Counted from the first letter of the stretch, positions 23,457 through 34,759 are shown. The stretch: 51,721 nucleotides of DNA from Amphimedon queenslandica (GCF_000090795.2 NW_003546593.1:51099-102819), one strand, 5' to 3'. The notes: generated by a model from the letters alone, not told the origin. Numbers and translations: made by a program.

Positions 23457-23657
23457 TTTACAAAACTCTTTCAGTTCTCTTTCTCTCAAAAAGCTTGCAA
23501 ACAAGGGCGGGGTGCGTCCTTTCACTAATCATGTATGCATATGCAAAACAAAAGAGGGTGTGGCTCATTAATAATCTATAGATTCATTAGCAGCACTCGA
23601 CAGCTACACCCAAGAAGGTGTTAGATAGAAAAGTGAGAAAGAAAGAAGCTACTAAAT
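23457..23657. promoter_or_regulatory. Divergent promoter region of RASGEF1 and a 111-aa gene
   Basis: 201 bp between divergent starts. It contains gggcggggtgcg (about 23504) and agggtgtggct (about 23555), both G-rich Sp/KLF-like boxes, and no clear TATA box. Shared control is inferred from spacing. Confidence 0.45.
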
Positions 23658-24233
23658 ATGGCCGAGCAGTGCTGTTACTACGAGGCACTGAGAAAGCAGA
23701 GGATACTGGATAGAGCTTACGAAGCAAAATGCAGGATGCTGAGTGCACAAGAGAAGCAGGTAGTCAAATAGATAAACAGATTGACATTTATGGGATAGTA
23801 TGTATTTGTTTACTTCCTCTATACTATTTCTGCATGTACTGGATCTGGCTGCTTTGGCAATAGATAATAATAATTATTATTTACATTTTACTTCCTGTAT
23901 AGGCTGGCTTTGTTGACAAAGCAGTTCAAGCTGACGAGGCTGCAGCTCTCAAAGCCACCCAGAGCAGCAGCAAGACGGAGAGCAAACGTAAGAAACGTGC
24001 AGAAGCAAAGATTTGTGCTGTCCGGAAAGACTTACACAAGTACAAATACGATGCATTTATATCCTGTATATTAGTTAAGATACTTTTCTTGGCTCTGAAT
24101 GACATTTCACGATCTTGTTCTATATTTTCCGTGTAGGCAAGAGATGGTGCTTCGAGATAGTAACTTAGTCATGGGGTACGTCTCTCCAAAGCACGAACTG
24201 AGCCTCCGAGAACCACAAAAGACCAAACATTGA
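23658..24233 (+). CDS. Small charged protein of 111 aa, unknown
   Basis: Three exons, 23658-23759, 23903-24039 and 24137-24233, join in frame with GT-AG borders and end in TGA. The protein begins MAEQCCYYEALRKQRILDR, continues AYEAKCRMLSAQEKQ, then an Ala/Lys-rich helix (VDKAVQADEAAALKATQ, KRKKRAEAKICAVRKDL) and ends MGYVSPKHELSLREPQKTKH. It is mostly predicted helical and basic, with no signal peptide or membrane segment. I do not recognise the family. Consistent splice phases over three exons argue that it is real. Confidence 0.7.
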
Positions 24234-24656
24234 AGAAAAATTCTAGTATTTAAGAAATGCCTAGCAACCTTGGCAGGGACTCTAATTTGTGTATTGCAAA
24301 CAGTAATTATGCAAAATTATGCAATATTATTGTTTTTCAATGTTTTCCCTTCACCTTTCCTAAAGCGGCCATTATTGCATAGAGTTCAATGACATTATTA
24401 GGCATACATGCGACATCACTAATTTAATATTTAATCTTGGAGGCAGACTGCATGTCTATGCTTGTGAAAAGCAGCCAATTACTTAGCCCAGTAATTGAAT
24501 TGTGTGAATTTGTCTCAAGTAGTTTTGCTGCTCTGTAATTATGTAACAGAAAAATAAACTAAATTTGCAATTCTTGCAGCATCATGATGTCTTTATAATA
24601 AACCCACGTCATTGAATAATTAATTTCCTTGGAGAAGAGGCGGAGCGAGAGAGGTG
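24234..24656. other. Intergenic AT-rich spacer
   Basis: 3' flank of the 111-aa gene followed by upstream DNA of the cystine-knot gene. AATAAA-like signals occur near 24551. I find no further open frame or RNA gene. Confidence 0.6.
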
Positions 24657-24665
24657 TATAAAAAG
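24657..24665 (+). promoter_or_regulatory. TATA box of the cystine-knot gene
   Basis: tataaaaag stands 52 bp before the start codon, giving an expected transcription start near 24688 and a very short leader. Most other genes here lack a TATA box, which suggests regulated, tissue-specific expression. Confidence 0.7.
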
Positions 24666-24708
24666 GTTCCCAGTAACTTGTTGGGCAAAATATCTCCAAA
24701 AACAGAAA

Positions 24709-25244
24709 ATGAAGCAAGCGCTAACCTTAGCCATCGTCCTGTTGGTCTGTCCACTCGTCTTTTCAAAGAGCCAAGAGGTCTTCCATCCAAGTTGTAGTTG
24801 GGTGACACACAAGATGACATTCTATAAGGAAATCCAGGGCCACAATTGCTCGAGCGAACCAATCGACGTGTTCAAGTGTACAGGGATGTGTGCCTCTAAT
24901 ATCAACCCGAGGGTGATCGACCGCAAGTAAGCCTCTCTCTCTCTCTCTTTGATTAAATAAGCCTCCATCATCCCAAAGCTTATACCTCTGTGTGATATTA
25001 ATTAAGCCAATTATGTTTATTATTAAAGCACTTCTCTCTCTCTCCTTTTAGGCCTCCTCCTGACCAGACCAGCTATAAGCATCTCTTTTCCCAAAACTGC
25101 CAATGCTGTCAGCCTGACCAAGACAACTACATTCAAAATAAGTCCATTCTTTATTACTGTGTCCTCCCAAATGGCGAGAAGTACTCAACTCCGGCGATGA
25201 CAATGATTGCAAACCCGACCAAATGTGCATGCCAACCTTGTTAA
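24709..25244 (+). CDS. Secreted cystine-knot (CTCK-like) protein, 136 aa
   Basis: Two exons, 24709-24926 and 25052-25244, join in frame to 136 aa. Residues 1-19 (MKQALTLAIVLLVCPLVFS) are a signal peptide. The mature part has the cysteine pattern of a C-terminal cystine-knot domain: a first Cys (HPSC), a second in GHNC, then CTGMC, the triplet CQCC, a later YYC and a terminal CACQPC. CxGxC, CxCC and CxCxxC are the hallmark groups shared by glycoprotein hormone, bursicon, norrin/DAN and mucin CTCK domains. One NCS glycosylation site is visible. With nothing else in the protein, it is a stand-alone knot like a hormone or growth-factor ligand. The assignment rests on cysteine spacing; receptor and role are unknown. 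Confidence 0.75.
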
Positions 25245-25622
25245 ACGGACGGACGGAGGGGGACAGCGGTATGTGGGTTGTCGTGGTAACAGAGTACAAT
25301 CTCGTCTCTTATTCCATATAATAAACTTGTAATTTAATAAGTAAATATTAATTATTATTTGTTGTAATAATAATCATTATATTATAGTTGACGTGTTTAT
25401 TTTCTTCTTTCTCTCTTTAAATTTTGTTGACAATTTTCTCTTCTCCAAAAAAAATAACTTTTTAAATTGTTTTTGTGTCATTCAAACCTCATTTCTCTCC
25501 CAAGTTTCAATCAATCATTATTATATTATCATTATTATTATTTCATTATTATTATTATAATTATAATTATTATTACAAAAAGTGAATAACAGCAACACAA
25601 AGAGAGAGAGAGAGAGAAAGTT
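25245..25622. other. Convergent AT-rich spacer between cystine-knot gene and GCAT
   Basis: ATTATT-rich sequence with an aataaac signal at about 25320, which is a plausible polyadenylation signal of the cystine-knot gene, and a GA run at 25602-25618. No gene is visible. Confidence 0.65.
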
Positions 25623-28352
25623 TTAAAGGACTCCTTTCTCTTTTGCTACTGATACAAATGCATCAACACATTTGTCAATGTCTTCTTTATTGTGGACAGC
25701 GGATAATTGAACTCTAATTCTGGCTTCACCTGAGAGAGAGAGAGAGAGAGGGAGGGAGGGAGAGAGAGGGAGGGAAAGAGAGAGGGAGAGAGAGAGGGAG
25801 GGAGGGAGAGGGAGAGAGGGAGGGAGGGAGAGAGAGGGGGGGAGGGAGAGAGAGAGAGAGAGGGAGGGCATTCCACGAGACATAAAACATAAATGTTCAT
25901 ATTATTGCTATGTGAAATGTCTAATCTAATTACATGCGATACAAATTATTTCCGTCTTTTCTTACCGACAGGTACTACAGGGTACGAAAAACCTATCACA
26001 TAAATACCCTTCTCTACGAAACGAAAAAAAAAAAACAAAAACAATAACAATAACACCGAAATGAGAACTAACGGAGCATCCGATCGGCAAACTCAGTCGC
26101 TAGTCGAGCATCATTCAGCATCACAGGAACAATAGGGTGACAGTCATCGCCCTAAGAAGAGGATAACGATTATTAGTAGACCCAAAACAATAATAAAATA
26201 AATATACATGTACATACACAACCGTATGGAGGAGAAAAACTGAAGAAAACACGTCATACAAAACATACATGTACATGGATAATGTAATGAATAATATGAA
26301 TTGTGTACAAATACTGATAATATATGCATGAATGGATAATACATAAAAATGTACATGTTGATATGCTTTACATGTACATGTACATACATGTACATGTACA
26401 TACATGTACATGTATGCGTGTGTGAAAGATTACGTAGATATATATGAACTAAAGTGAATGCTTGGCATACTGTAGCTGGGTGTGTGTCTGCTGTGGTGCA
26501 TGCAGAAACCAACCAAGCTATCCCTCAGTCAATCAATATTTACCCAACTAATGAAGGTTAATAGACCACACAGTTTAATTAGAGACAGACACATATCAAT
26601 GCTTTATATCAATAGAGACTATTAGGGTGAAATATTATACCCATTGTGCAATGGAGGAAGAGAGAGAGAGAGAGGGGGGGGGGATAGAGAGGGTGAGGAG
26701 GGTACCTTGAGATTAAAACCAGCTGATGTCATTTTCCCTCTAAAATAAGAAGTGTTCCATTGTAGTTTTTCAACAAGCTCTGACCCGTCCATTAACAAAT
26801 CAAACACCTTTAAAAATACCAGTAATATTTAGTACAATTACAACACAAATAATAAAGAAATGTAGCCTCTATATAATGGACACTGTGTCTCTGTTATACA
26901 GAGGTGTCCTTTATGTGGAGGTTATTTTATACAGTAAGGAATGTAATTGGTACACTAGGTGCTGTCCGTTAAATGGAGGTGTACGCTATAGAGAGTGTCC
27001 ATTAAGAGAGGCTACACTATACATACATAAATATCTTCTTCACATTACTTTGCTAGCGCAGGCTACCACAGGAGGTGGGAGGGTGTTAGAGAACAGATAA
27101 GGTCTTGATTTCTGTCTTAACATGTCAATAACTTCCCTTGGGCCAACAGTATACCCACCTGCAAACACGAATGATCCGATATTAATTATTTAAGGGTGTG
27201 GTTTTACCTGCGGCTCCGCCCAAAGCTTTGCCGAGCGTAGAATTTATAATATCAACTCTGCCTTCACACGAGAGGTGCTCCTCTGTCCCTCTGGAGGGGG
27301 AGAGGGAAAGAATTAATGGAAACAGTAAACTAATTATACTTGAATCATACAACTATCTTTAATGTTTTGTGTAATGTAATCTATCAACATCACCTCCCTC
27401 TCTCTCCCTCCCTCTGTCTCTCTGTCTCTGTCTCTCCCTCCCTCCCTCTCTCTCTCTCATTACCTTCCTCCTTTCCCCATGAAACCAGTCGCATGACATT
27501 CATCAACGAATACCAAAGCTCCATACTTGTCCCCGAGATCACAAAGTTCCCTATAATTCACATAGACATGCACATTCAACAATATACCATATTTCATTAC
27601 ACACTATAGTCATCACCAGTCATTTAAGTCAAGTGTTAATTAGAGGCTCATTAAAGTGATAAGTGCTTCATAAATACATATCTCCTTACCAAATTATGTA
27701 CATGTACATACATGTACATGTACATGCTGCAACTTGTACATTAAATAGTGAGTGTGTTATGTAGGGAAGCATGCTTTGTAGGTGTGCATGTACATGAGCA
27801 TGTATATACAATTAACTATTGGGTATAATAATAATGTGATTTACTACTACTCTGTCTGCCTTACTGTCTCTATAACCCTCCCCTCCCTCTCTCTCTCTCT
27901 CTCATTGTCACTTCTTCCATTCATTGACAGTCCCTTTCATAATGAAGCCTTTCACTCCCTCTCCTTCATTAAATTTGTGTTCAGTCTCTACATGTACAGT
28001 ATATCCTCTCTTAATGGACACTCTCTATAGCGTACACTTCCATTTAACGGACAGCGCCTAGTGTACCAATTACATTCCTTACTGTATAAAATAACCTCCA
28101 CATAAAGGACACCTCTGTATAACAGAGACACTTTCAAAGTGTCCATTATAAAGAGGCTAGTCTGTATTACTTTGATCAAGTTTACCCTCTCCCTCTCCCT
28201 CCCTCCCTCTCCCTCTCCCTCTCCACTCACTTGAGAGGTGCTACTACCCCATCCATACTAAAGACTCCATCAGTTACAATCATCTTGAGTCTAGCTGTGT
28301 CACCAACCTCAGACAACTGCTCTTCTAACTGAGTAACATCTGAGAAGAGAGA

Positions 28353-28389
<37 letters not shown>

Positions 28390-31300
28390 GAGAGAGAGAG
28401 GGAGGGAAGGAGAGGTAGAGAGAGGGAGGGAGAGAAGCAGCAGCATTAAAGTAGTGTAGGGAGGAGAAGGGAGTGTTGAGAAAGGCAGGGTACAGTACAG
28501 TAGTATCAATACACAGTGAGGAGTGTAGTTACAGTACATGATGTGTGGGTATGATTCTAGTCACAGCTCTGTAGATGTGAGTAGTGCCACTACTGCTTGT
28601 AATTATAAACACTGAGACTAAGTTAGTGGCTGTATAATTACTATATAACAATGACAAATTTCTTCCTTTATAATATTGAATGGGGGCTTGTATAAGAGAA
28701 TATTATAAAGACATTAATGACAATCTCTTTGCATCATCCTCTCTCCATCCTCTTCACTTACATGTACATTATAAATATCAAAAGATTCTCACTAAAGTAC
28801 ATATGCCCCAGGGAATAGCAAAGGTCATATAAAAGCATCCACATTGACAGAATGTGTACATGTACATGTACATATGTCTGCTGCAGACAGTAGTTCAGTT
28901 TAGTCTAGAAGATCTTCTTACCACACACGGTGGCAGACAACACTCCAGACTATATATTCAGTATACTAACCTGATTGAACTAGTCATTATTATTATACAT
29001 GTGCATATGTTGACCCCATTCTACAACATAGCAATGTAATTAACCTGTTATTATTATTGATATAAATGCAAGCTACACAAGTATTGATCTAATAGTCATT
29101 GGAGCACAGCCTGTGCTACAACCATCACGTGTGTTGTTATTGAAGGAGCAGGCATATGCCTGTCGTCGTGAGATCACTTGTTAACATACTTTAGCGTACA
29201 AATATGGAGTCATTAGTTGATCTGTACCACTGCTCATTAGCTAATGTGACAATTTTGAAGTCGATCACACGCACACGCACACGCATGCACACAGACACAC
29301 ACGCACAGCGGTACTCCTTCAGTACACTTGCTTGCTACCACTTCTAAATTCTCAATCTTTTATAATTTGTCTTAGCCTTCTCTCTCTTCTCCCCCTCTCT
29401 CTCTCATTTTCTTTTTTGCCCTAAACCCTTAATGTGTCCTTATCAATATGTCTTCTTCTATTCATCACTCAACACAAAGAGACGCCTTCAAAGAAACTTC
29501 ACTAGAACATCAAACCTTTAAAAACTCAGTACAAACTTGATTAACCACCTGCTAGCAAAAGCCTGAGGTTTTGCCAAACCCACAAACCCATACGCTTCAG
29601 GCAAAACTAAAATACAATAAAATATAAATCATTAACGAGAGAATGGTCACCAAACCATGAACATATGTCACACTTTGAATAATAAGAAACAGCTGGAGCT
29701 GGGGGGGGAGAAAAGGATGTAGTGCATATGTACCTGTACAATGGCACGTGTGACCCTGTTTAGATATTATGATTGCAGCTGCACCTTAGGAAGTATAAAT
29801 GGTTTTAAATTCGTCTGAAATTACATCAATAAAATGAGCATACACTTACATATATATATAAGTATATTTGCATCCATTATCAATATTAATGTAAGCAATA
29901 AAGCTACTATCATGTAGCACTAATGAACATCACATAATATATACGTGTATAGACAAAAATTGTACGCATACATGTACATGGCATATGTAGACGTAGTATA
30001 TCCAATCGTCTGCTAATGACTGGTTGTCATGGTCACAGTGTTTACTTACCCAATAAAGTCAGGGTGGCTTTGGGAGTCATGGATATTAATTGAAAAATAA
30101 ACGATACTACTACACAGATACACACCTGTCTGTATAGTGGTTGGATAGATTTAATGGAAAGAAGCAAATCAAGGACATTAATACTTAAAGATATCTAATA
30201 CAGTGTAGCCTCTCTTAAGGGACACTCTCTATAGCGTACACCTCCATTTAACGGACAGCACCTAGTGTACCAATTACATTCCTTACTGTATAAAATAACC
30301 TCCACATAAAGGACACTTCTGTATAACAGAGACACTTTCAAAGTGTCCATTATATAGAGGCTAGTCTGTACATATAATCACAGACAGCTATCACTACATG
30401 AAGAATAGAGGTATCCAATAGTCCTACTACAACAGCTCAGCCTAACGTGGAAGGAATGACTTTGATCTGAAAATAAGTATGTTATAGCTAATAATCCAAG
30501 AGGTCAACTATGAGTTCAGAATTATAATATAATAATGATGACAATCCAAAGCTTATTGATCAGTGAATAGATGGAGCCGTTTGTCTAGACCGTACGGTTA
30601 TAGTTTATGATTGCGGACGTGAGGGAGAGAGGGAGGGAGAGAGAGTTTTAGTGTTTTTAATTATTTCATGATTGGAGGCTAAAATGGTAGGAAATATTTT
30701 GATGACTTCCGCCACTCCTAATCCATTTTAAAATATATGTACATATAATCTCTCTCTCTCCCCCTCTCTCTTTCTTTCTTAATTTTAAACTATTACGTCA
30801 TAAAATTCCTCTACATGTAACAGCCGCTAAGAATGCGTACAAATACATGTACATGTACATGTACGTGACAGTCGGAGACGAGCAGGTGGTCGCAAACAAT
30901 AAAAAAAACGAAAACAGTTCCAAACAATACTCCTCCACTTAATTAAAGTGAGTGACTGTTCACATTACGACCGTCACACAAAGACACGTCTCTAGGAAAC
31001 CACAGAACTGAGGGCATAGAGAAACAGTCTGTGATCTATTTTCTGTTGCTGATGAGTATAATTAGATCAATAATCATTAATATATTGAATTAATTTATCA
31101 ATGGGGAGAACTATAGAATCAGAAAGCTACAAAATGTGGGCACAAAATAGGAACACATGTCATGTACTGATTAAGATACTACATGCATGACATAATAGAG
31201 ACTTATCATTGTACAAGTACATGTACACAGACAACAGTGATATTACATCTGACTGATAATATACTACATATCTTCATGAACCTACTACATATATACAATG

Positions 31301-31560
31301 TACATGTACTCCTGTAGTGATTGTGAATTTATGTATGACTACTGTATGTTAAATTTCTTTATTATGAAAATATTTTAAACTTGTACCTCTGTTTTTGTAT
31401 CTGTACTTTCGGGCCTTGCATAGTCTAAGGCCGTCAATGATTGAAGCATGGTTTAGCTGGTCACTAAACACGGCATCATTCTCACCTAATAGTGCCTCAA
31501 ATATACCTGAGAGAGAGGGGGGGAGAGAGAGGGAGGGAGGGAGGGAGGGAGAGAGAGAGG

Positions 31561-31633
<73 letters not shown>

Positions 31634-31718
31634 AGAGAGAGGGAGGGAGAGAGAGGGAGGGAGAGAGAGAGGGAAGGAGAGGTAGGGAGGGAGAGAGAGA
31701 GAGGGAGAGAGAGAGAGG

Positions 31719-31757
<39 letters not shown>

Positions 31758-34647
31758 GGGGAGAGAGAGTATTAATAGAGAAACAGAAAGTACATGACAT
31801 GCACCTGCGTTGGCATCGAAGCAAGCAGCATACAGTATTGCATCATCGCGATTGTGAAACTTGGCTATTTTCTGTTCTAATTCCTTGTGTATTGTCTAGC
31901 GGAGGAGAGAGAGATGTTGTCACCATTCACCAGCATAAACACATACACCCACACAAACACAGACATTCTTAAAGTAGCAACGAAATACCTTATAGTTACT
32001 GAAAAATGTAATGTACATATGGAGTGATCAAAATTTGACAAGGGTATTTTGTCAAAAATCGCTAATAAAGAATTTTCCATTTTAATTTTTTTTCTGATGC
32101 ATATACATGTTCTTATGTTGCATAGAAAGTTTGAGCTGATTCCGATCAAAATTAGATTTTTTACGAATTTTTAAAGTTGCTCCAAAATCAGGTCAAAGTC
32201 CTTGAGACACAGACCAAAAGTCTCCTAAACTCCCTCTAGATCTACCAGGACTTCTACTCATGGTTTAGATTAGGGAATGCCCACTTGTACTAGTAGTCTA
32301 GTACCAGGAGTAGATTATCTACTCTTGGTAGTACTAAGCAGCAGCTTATACTGATCCTTTTGGAAAGACCAAAGGAAGTGAGAGGAAACCTCTAGAGGAA
32401 AGTGTGGTCATCATTACACAGAAACTCAAGACGTCATCCAGGATATTAAAAGTGGCCAGGTGTGTGTGAAAGAGGGATAATAGACAGGTGGTACAGCTGA
32501 AACTTAATACTCTAAACATTGGGTCAGCTCCAGAAATGCAAATAAAATTCATTAAAATCACCATGTAAAACATTAAAGCAAGCAAAGCAAAAGTAGATGT
32601 ACCACAGAAAACAAGCTTGTGGCTTCTTCATCATAATGAGCTCAGGCTTGATCCAATTAATGAACTAAAAGCTTCTATCCACAACTACATGTACATGTAC
32701 ATGTACATGTACATGTAGAGGTCAGAGGTGACGATAAGGGTCATTGGTCGCTGGTCACTGGTCGCTGGACTACAGGAATTAGAATTAACATATACAATGT
32801 AGTGAATCTGACAATAAAGGATTCTGGAGTGCTCATTAATTGGAAATAAATGTGCAGCTGTCATGGAGACAGTCGTATGAATGATCAAGGCGAAGAATCT
32901 AATTTGAAATCAAATATAAAATAATACAATTAGGCTTTCAATTTTGTATAATTAAATAATAATAATAACAACATGTATATTGTTCGGGATCCACATACAT
33001 AATTTACTTGGAAGAAATTCTCAGACAAAACCAAAGAAGTAAAGGCATACAATTTCAAAGAATTATTAAATTTATTACGTCTCAAATCAAGTTTGGCGGG
33101 TCATTGAGGAGGACAGTCGCTGTATAGACCGACCATACAGTACAAAAACAAATGCCACTTCTAATTAAAGAGCACTTCGATTACGTGACAGCAACAGAAA
33201 GTATACAGAGTCATTTAAAAATGACGTGTCACATTTAAAGGGAAACTTTGTAACTATAAAAAGCAAACAGACTAATATTGAAAATAAATATTACAATTAT
33301 GACTATTATTCACTGATGCGTCAATAACTACATGTACATGTACATGTATATATATTATTAATACATTTATGTACGATTGGGGTTTGCTTGTGGAAATTAT
33401 TACAGTTCTAATTAAAGGGATTTTACCGAGCTCGGTTCTGCTAAGACTGGGACGGATGATGTAGAGATTACGTAATCAAAAACAGTTATTTGTTGGTTAT
33501 TAACAGTTATTAATAGTTATTGATGTTAATATGAGGGTATAGGATGGCACGTAGGTGACAAGATAAGCTGTCAAAAATAAATAATAAACAAAATAATAAA
33601 CAAAATAATAATCAATAAACATTGAAATTAAAAATAAAAAAGTATAACGTACATATACATGTACATGTACATGTACATGTACATGTACATGAATATAATA
33701 TCAGGGTTTCCCACAAAGCATGCTAAGTGAGCTAAACAGCATGAGCTTCATGAGCTGACAAGCACTACAATACAGTACATGGCATTTGGAGCAACTTTAA
33801 AAATTCGTAAAAAATCCAATTTCGATCGGAGTCAGCTCAAACTTTCTATGCAACATAAGTACGTGTATATGCATCAGAAAATGTAATAAAAATGGAGAAT
33901 TCTCTACTTTTCGTTTTTGGCAAATTTTGGCTAACATCCCTGTACTATAGTATAGGGACTTTTACCCGATTTTGGAGCAACTTTAAAAATTCGTAAAAAA
34001 TCCAATTTCGATCGGAATCAGCTCAAACTTTCTACACAACATAAGAACATGTATATGTATCAAGAAATGTAATAAAAATGAAGAATTCTCTACTTTTCAA
34101 TTTTGCCAAAATTTAGCCCGAGACCCAGTACTAAGTGTCTGTACATTATTATTACCTGTGTTCCACAAATGAATCTCACAGAGCTAAGCCCCGCCCCATA
34201 ATCTCTCAGCGCAATCCTCCCAGCTTCAATAACATCAGGGTGTGACTAAAAATAAAACAAATACATTTAAAAGTATTTTTAAATGAGGAGGCGTGGCTTT
34301 GATTAATTAAAGTGGGTGTGGCTTAGATTAATTGAAATGGGTGTGGCTTCATGCATAATTTTATCATTTAAAAATGCTCATTTCTTTACTGATAATCCAA
34401 GGTAGTTGTTTGCGCAGAAGTTAAGCAGTTCTCCTCCTCCTGCTCCTCCGCCCACTACTCTGATGGATGCAGCCTGAGGCGTTGAGATGACTCTCTCTGA
34501 TTTCCACGTCCCAGCCTTAGAAATGGCATCAAGTCCTTCCTGAAGAACTCCTCTAGCTGATTTAGACCAGGTTGAGGTAAAACGGGGCAGGCAGAGAGAG
34601 CCTCTTGATTTTATAAAGGAAGAGGCGACGGCAGCCATTTTGCTCAT
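25623..34647 (-). CDS. GCAT: Glycine C-acetyltransferase (2-amino-3-ketobutyrate CoA ligase)
   Basis: A PLP enzyme of mitochondrial threonine breakdown that turns 2-amino-3-ketobutyrate and CoA into glycine and acetyl-CoA. Exon 1 (about 34381-34647) begins [18 protein letters not shown], Arg-rich and lacking acidic residues as expected for a mitochondrial presequence, and reaches [13 protein letters not shown]. Later exons: about 34160-34247 ([15 protein letters not shown]), 31800-31900 ([12 protein letters not shown]), 31385-31508 ([18 protein letters not shown]), 28229-28341 ([18 protein letters not shown]), 27465-27553 ([13 protein letters not shown]), about 27208-27293 ([12 protein letters not shown], with the PLP lysine), then [36 protein letters not shown] and the last exon 25623-25732 ending KEKGVL. 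The gene spans 9 kb, far more than its neighbours, because introns are filled with MITEs, 178-type repeats and microsatellites. Confidence 0.96.
25734..25867. repeat. (GA)n/(GGGA)n microsatellite abutting the last GCAT acceptor
   Basis: A 130-base purine run on the plus strand; in GCAT sense it is a CT tract ending in ctctcag directly at the last exon. Confidence 0.95.
26375..26412. repeat. (CATGTA)n microsatellite
   Basis: Palindromic catgta hexamer run. Further runs of the same hexamer lie at about 27702-27726, 28856-28872, 30846-30864, 32685-32716 and 33655-33690. Confidence 0.9.
26862..27022 (-). mobile_element. TIR element 'tagcctct', copy 1, in a GCAT intron
   Basis: About 165 bp with inverted ends tgtagcctctatataatgga and tgtagcctctcttaatggac (from the right end, other strand). 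The interior gtacactaggtgctgtccgt is shared with copies at 27992-28168 and 30203-30372. It lies inverted relative to these two. No coding capacity. Confidence 0.85.
27992..28168 (+). mobile_element. TIR element 'tagcctct', copy 2, in a GCAT intron
   Basis: Shares tctctatagcgtacac, ttacattccttactgtataa and tataacagagacactttcaa with copy 3. Ends in gaggctagtctgta, the inverted match of its start. Confidence 0.85.
28342..28440. repeat. (GA)n microsatellite abutting a GCAT acceptor
   Basis: In GCAT sense a 95-base CT tract that ends in ttctcag at the exon encoding [10 protein letters not shown]. It is interrupted by aaggg and aaggagaggt. Confidence 0.95.
28442..31384. other. Large GCAT intron, no internal gene seen
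   Basis: This 3-kb intron holds TIR element copy 3, CATGTA runs, a CA-rich stretch near 29270-29310 and AT-rich filler. I looked for exons on both strands and found none that I can support. Confidence 0.6.
30203..30372 (+). mobile_element. TIR element 'tagcctct', copy 3, in a GCAT intron
   Basis: The best-preserved copy: starts gtgtagcctctcttaaggga and ends tatatagaggctagtctgta, inverted termini of about 20 bases around a shared non-coding interior. Confidence 0.88.
31509..31766. repeat. Long (GA)n microsatellite abutting a GCAT acceptor
   Basis: About 250 bases of almost pure purine; in GCAT sense a CT tract that ends in ctctctcag at the exon encoding [13 protein letters not shown]. The serine/leucine-rich open frames here are artefacts of the repeat. 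Confidence 0.97.
31990..32215 (-). repeat. Type B relative of the 178-bp repeat, one unit
   Basis: Carries ttttctgatgcatatacatg, gcatagaaagtttgagctga and ttccgatcaaaattagattt, then ttttaaagttgctccaaaat and caggtcaaagtcc. Same unit type as 12140-12365. Confidence 0.85.
33780..34125 (+). repeat. Type B relative of the 178-bp repeat, two units in tandem
   Basis: tttggagcaactttaaaaat starts both units at about 33785 and 33972, a period near 187. Both carry tcagctcaaactttct and cagaaaatgtaataaaaatg-like cores, in the opposite orientation to the unit at 31990. Confidence 0.9.
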
Positions 34648-34759
34648 TAAAATTTAGATAGGCGTGGTTTTTGGGACTTGGGTGTGGTTAGTCACGTGAT
34701 ACTTCTTACACCACAACAACTCAATGAGTAGATAGTACAGGGGAAGAGACAAAGTAAAG
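34648..34759. promoter_or_regulatory. 112-bp bidirectional promoter of GCAT and IFRD
   Basis: Two divergent start codons lie only 112 bp apart. The gap holds aggcgtggttt (about 34661) and gggtgtggtta (about 34680), two G-rich boxes, and no TATA box. Confidence 0.55.

Noticed and set aside
29260..29310. CA-rich stretch in the large GCAT intron as a Z-DNA or gene signal
   Set aside because: Short imperfect CA/CG repeats without further structure.
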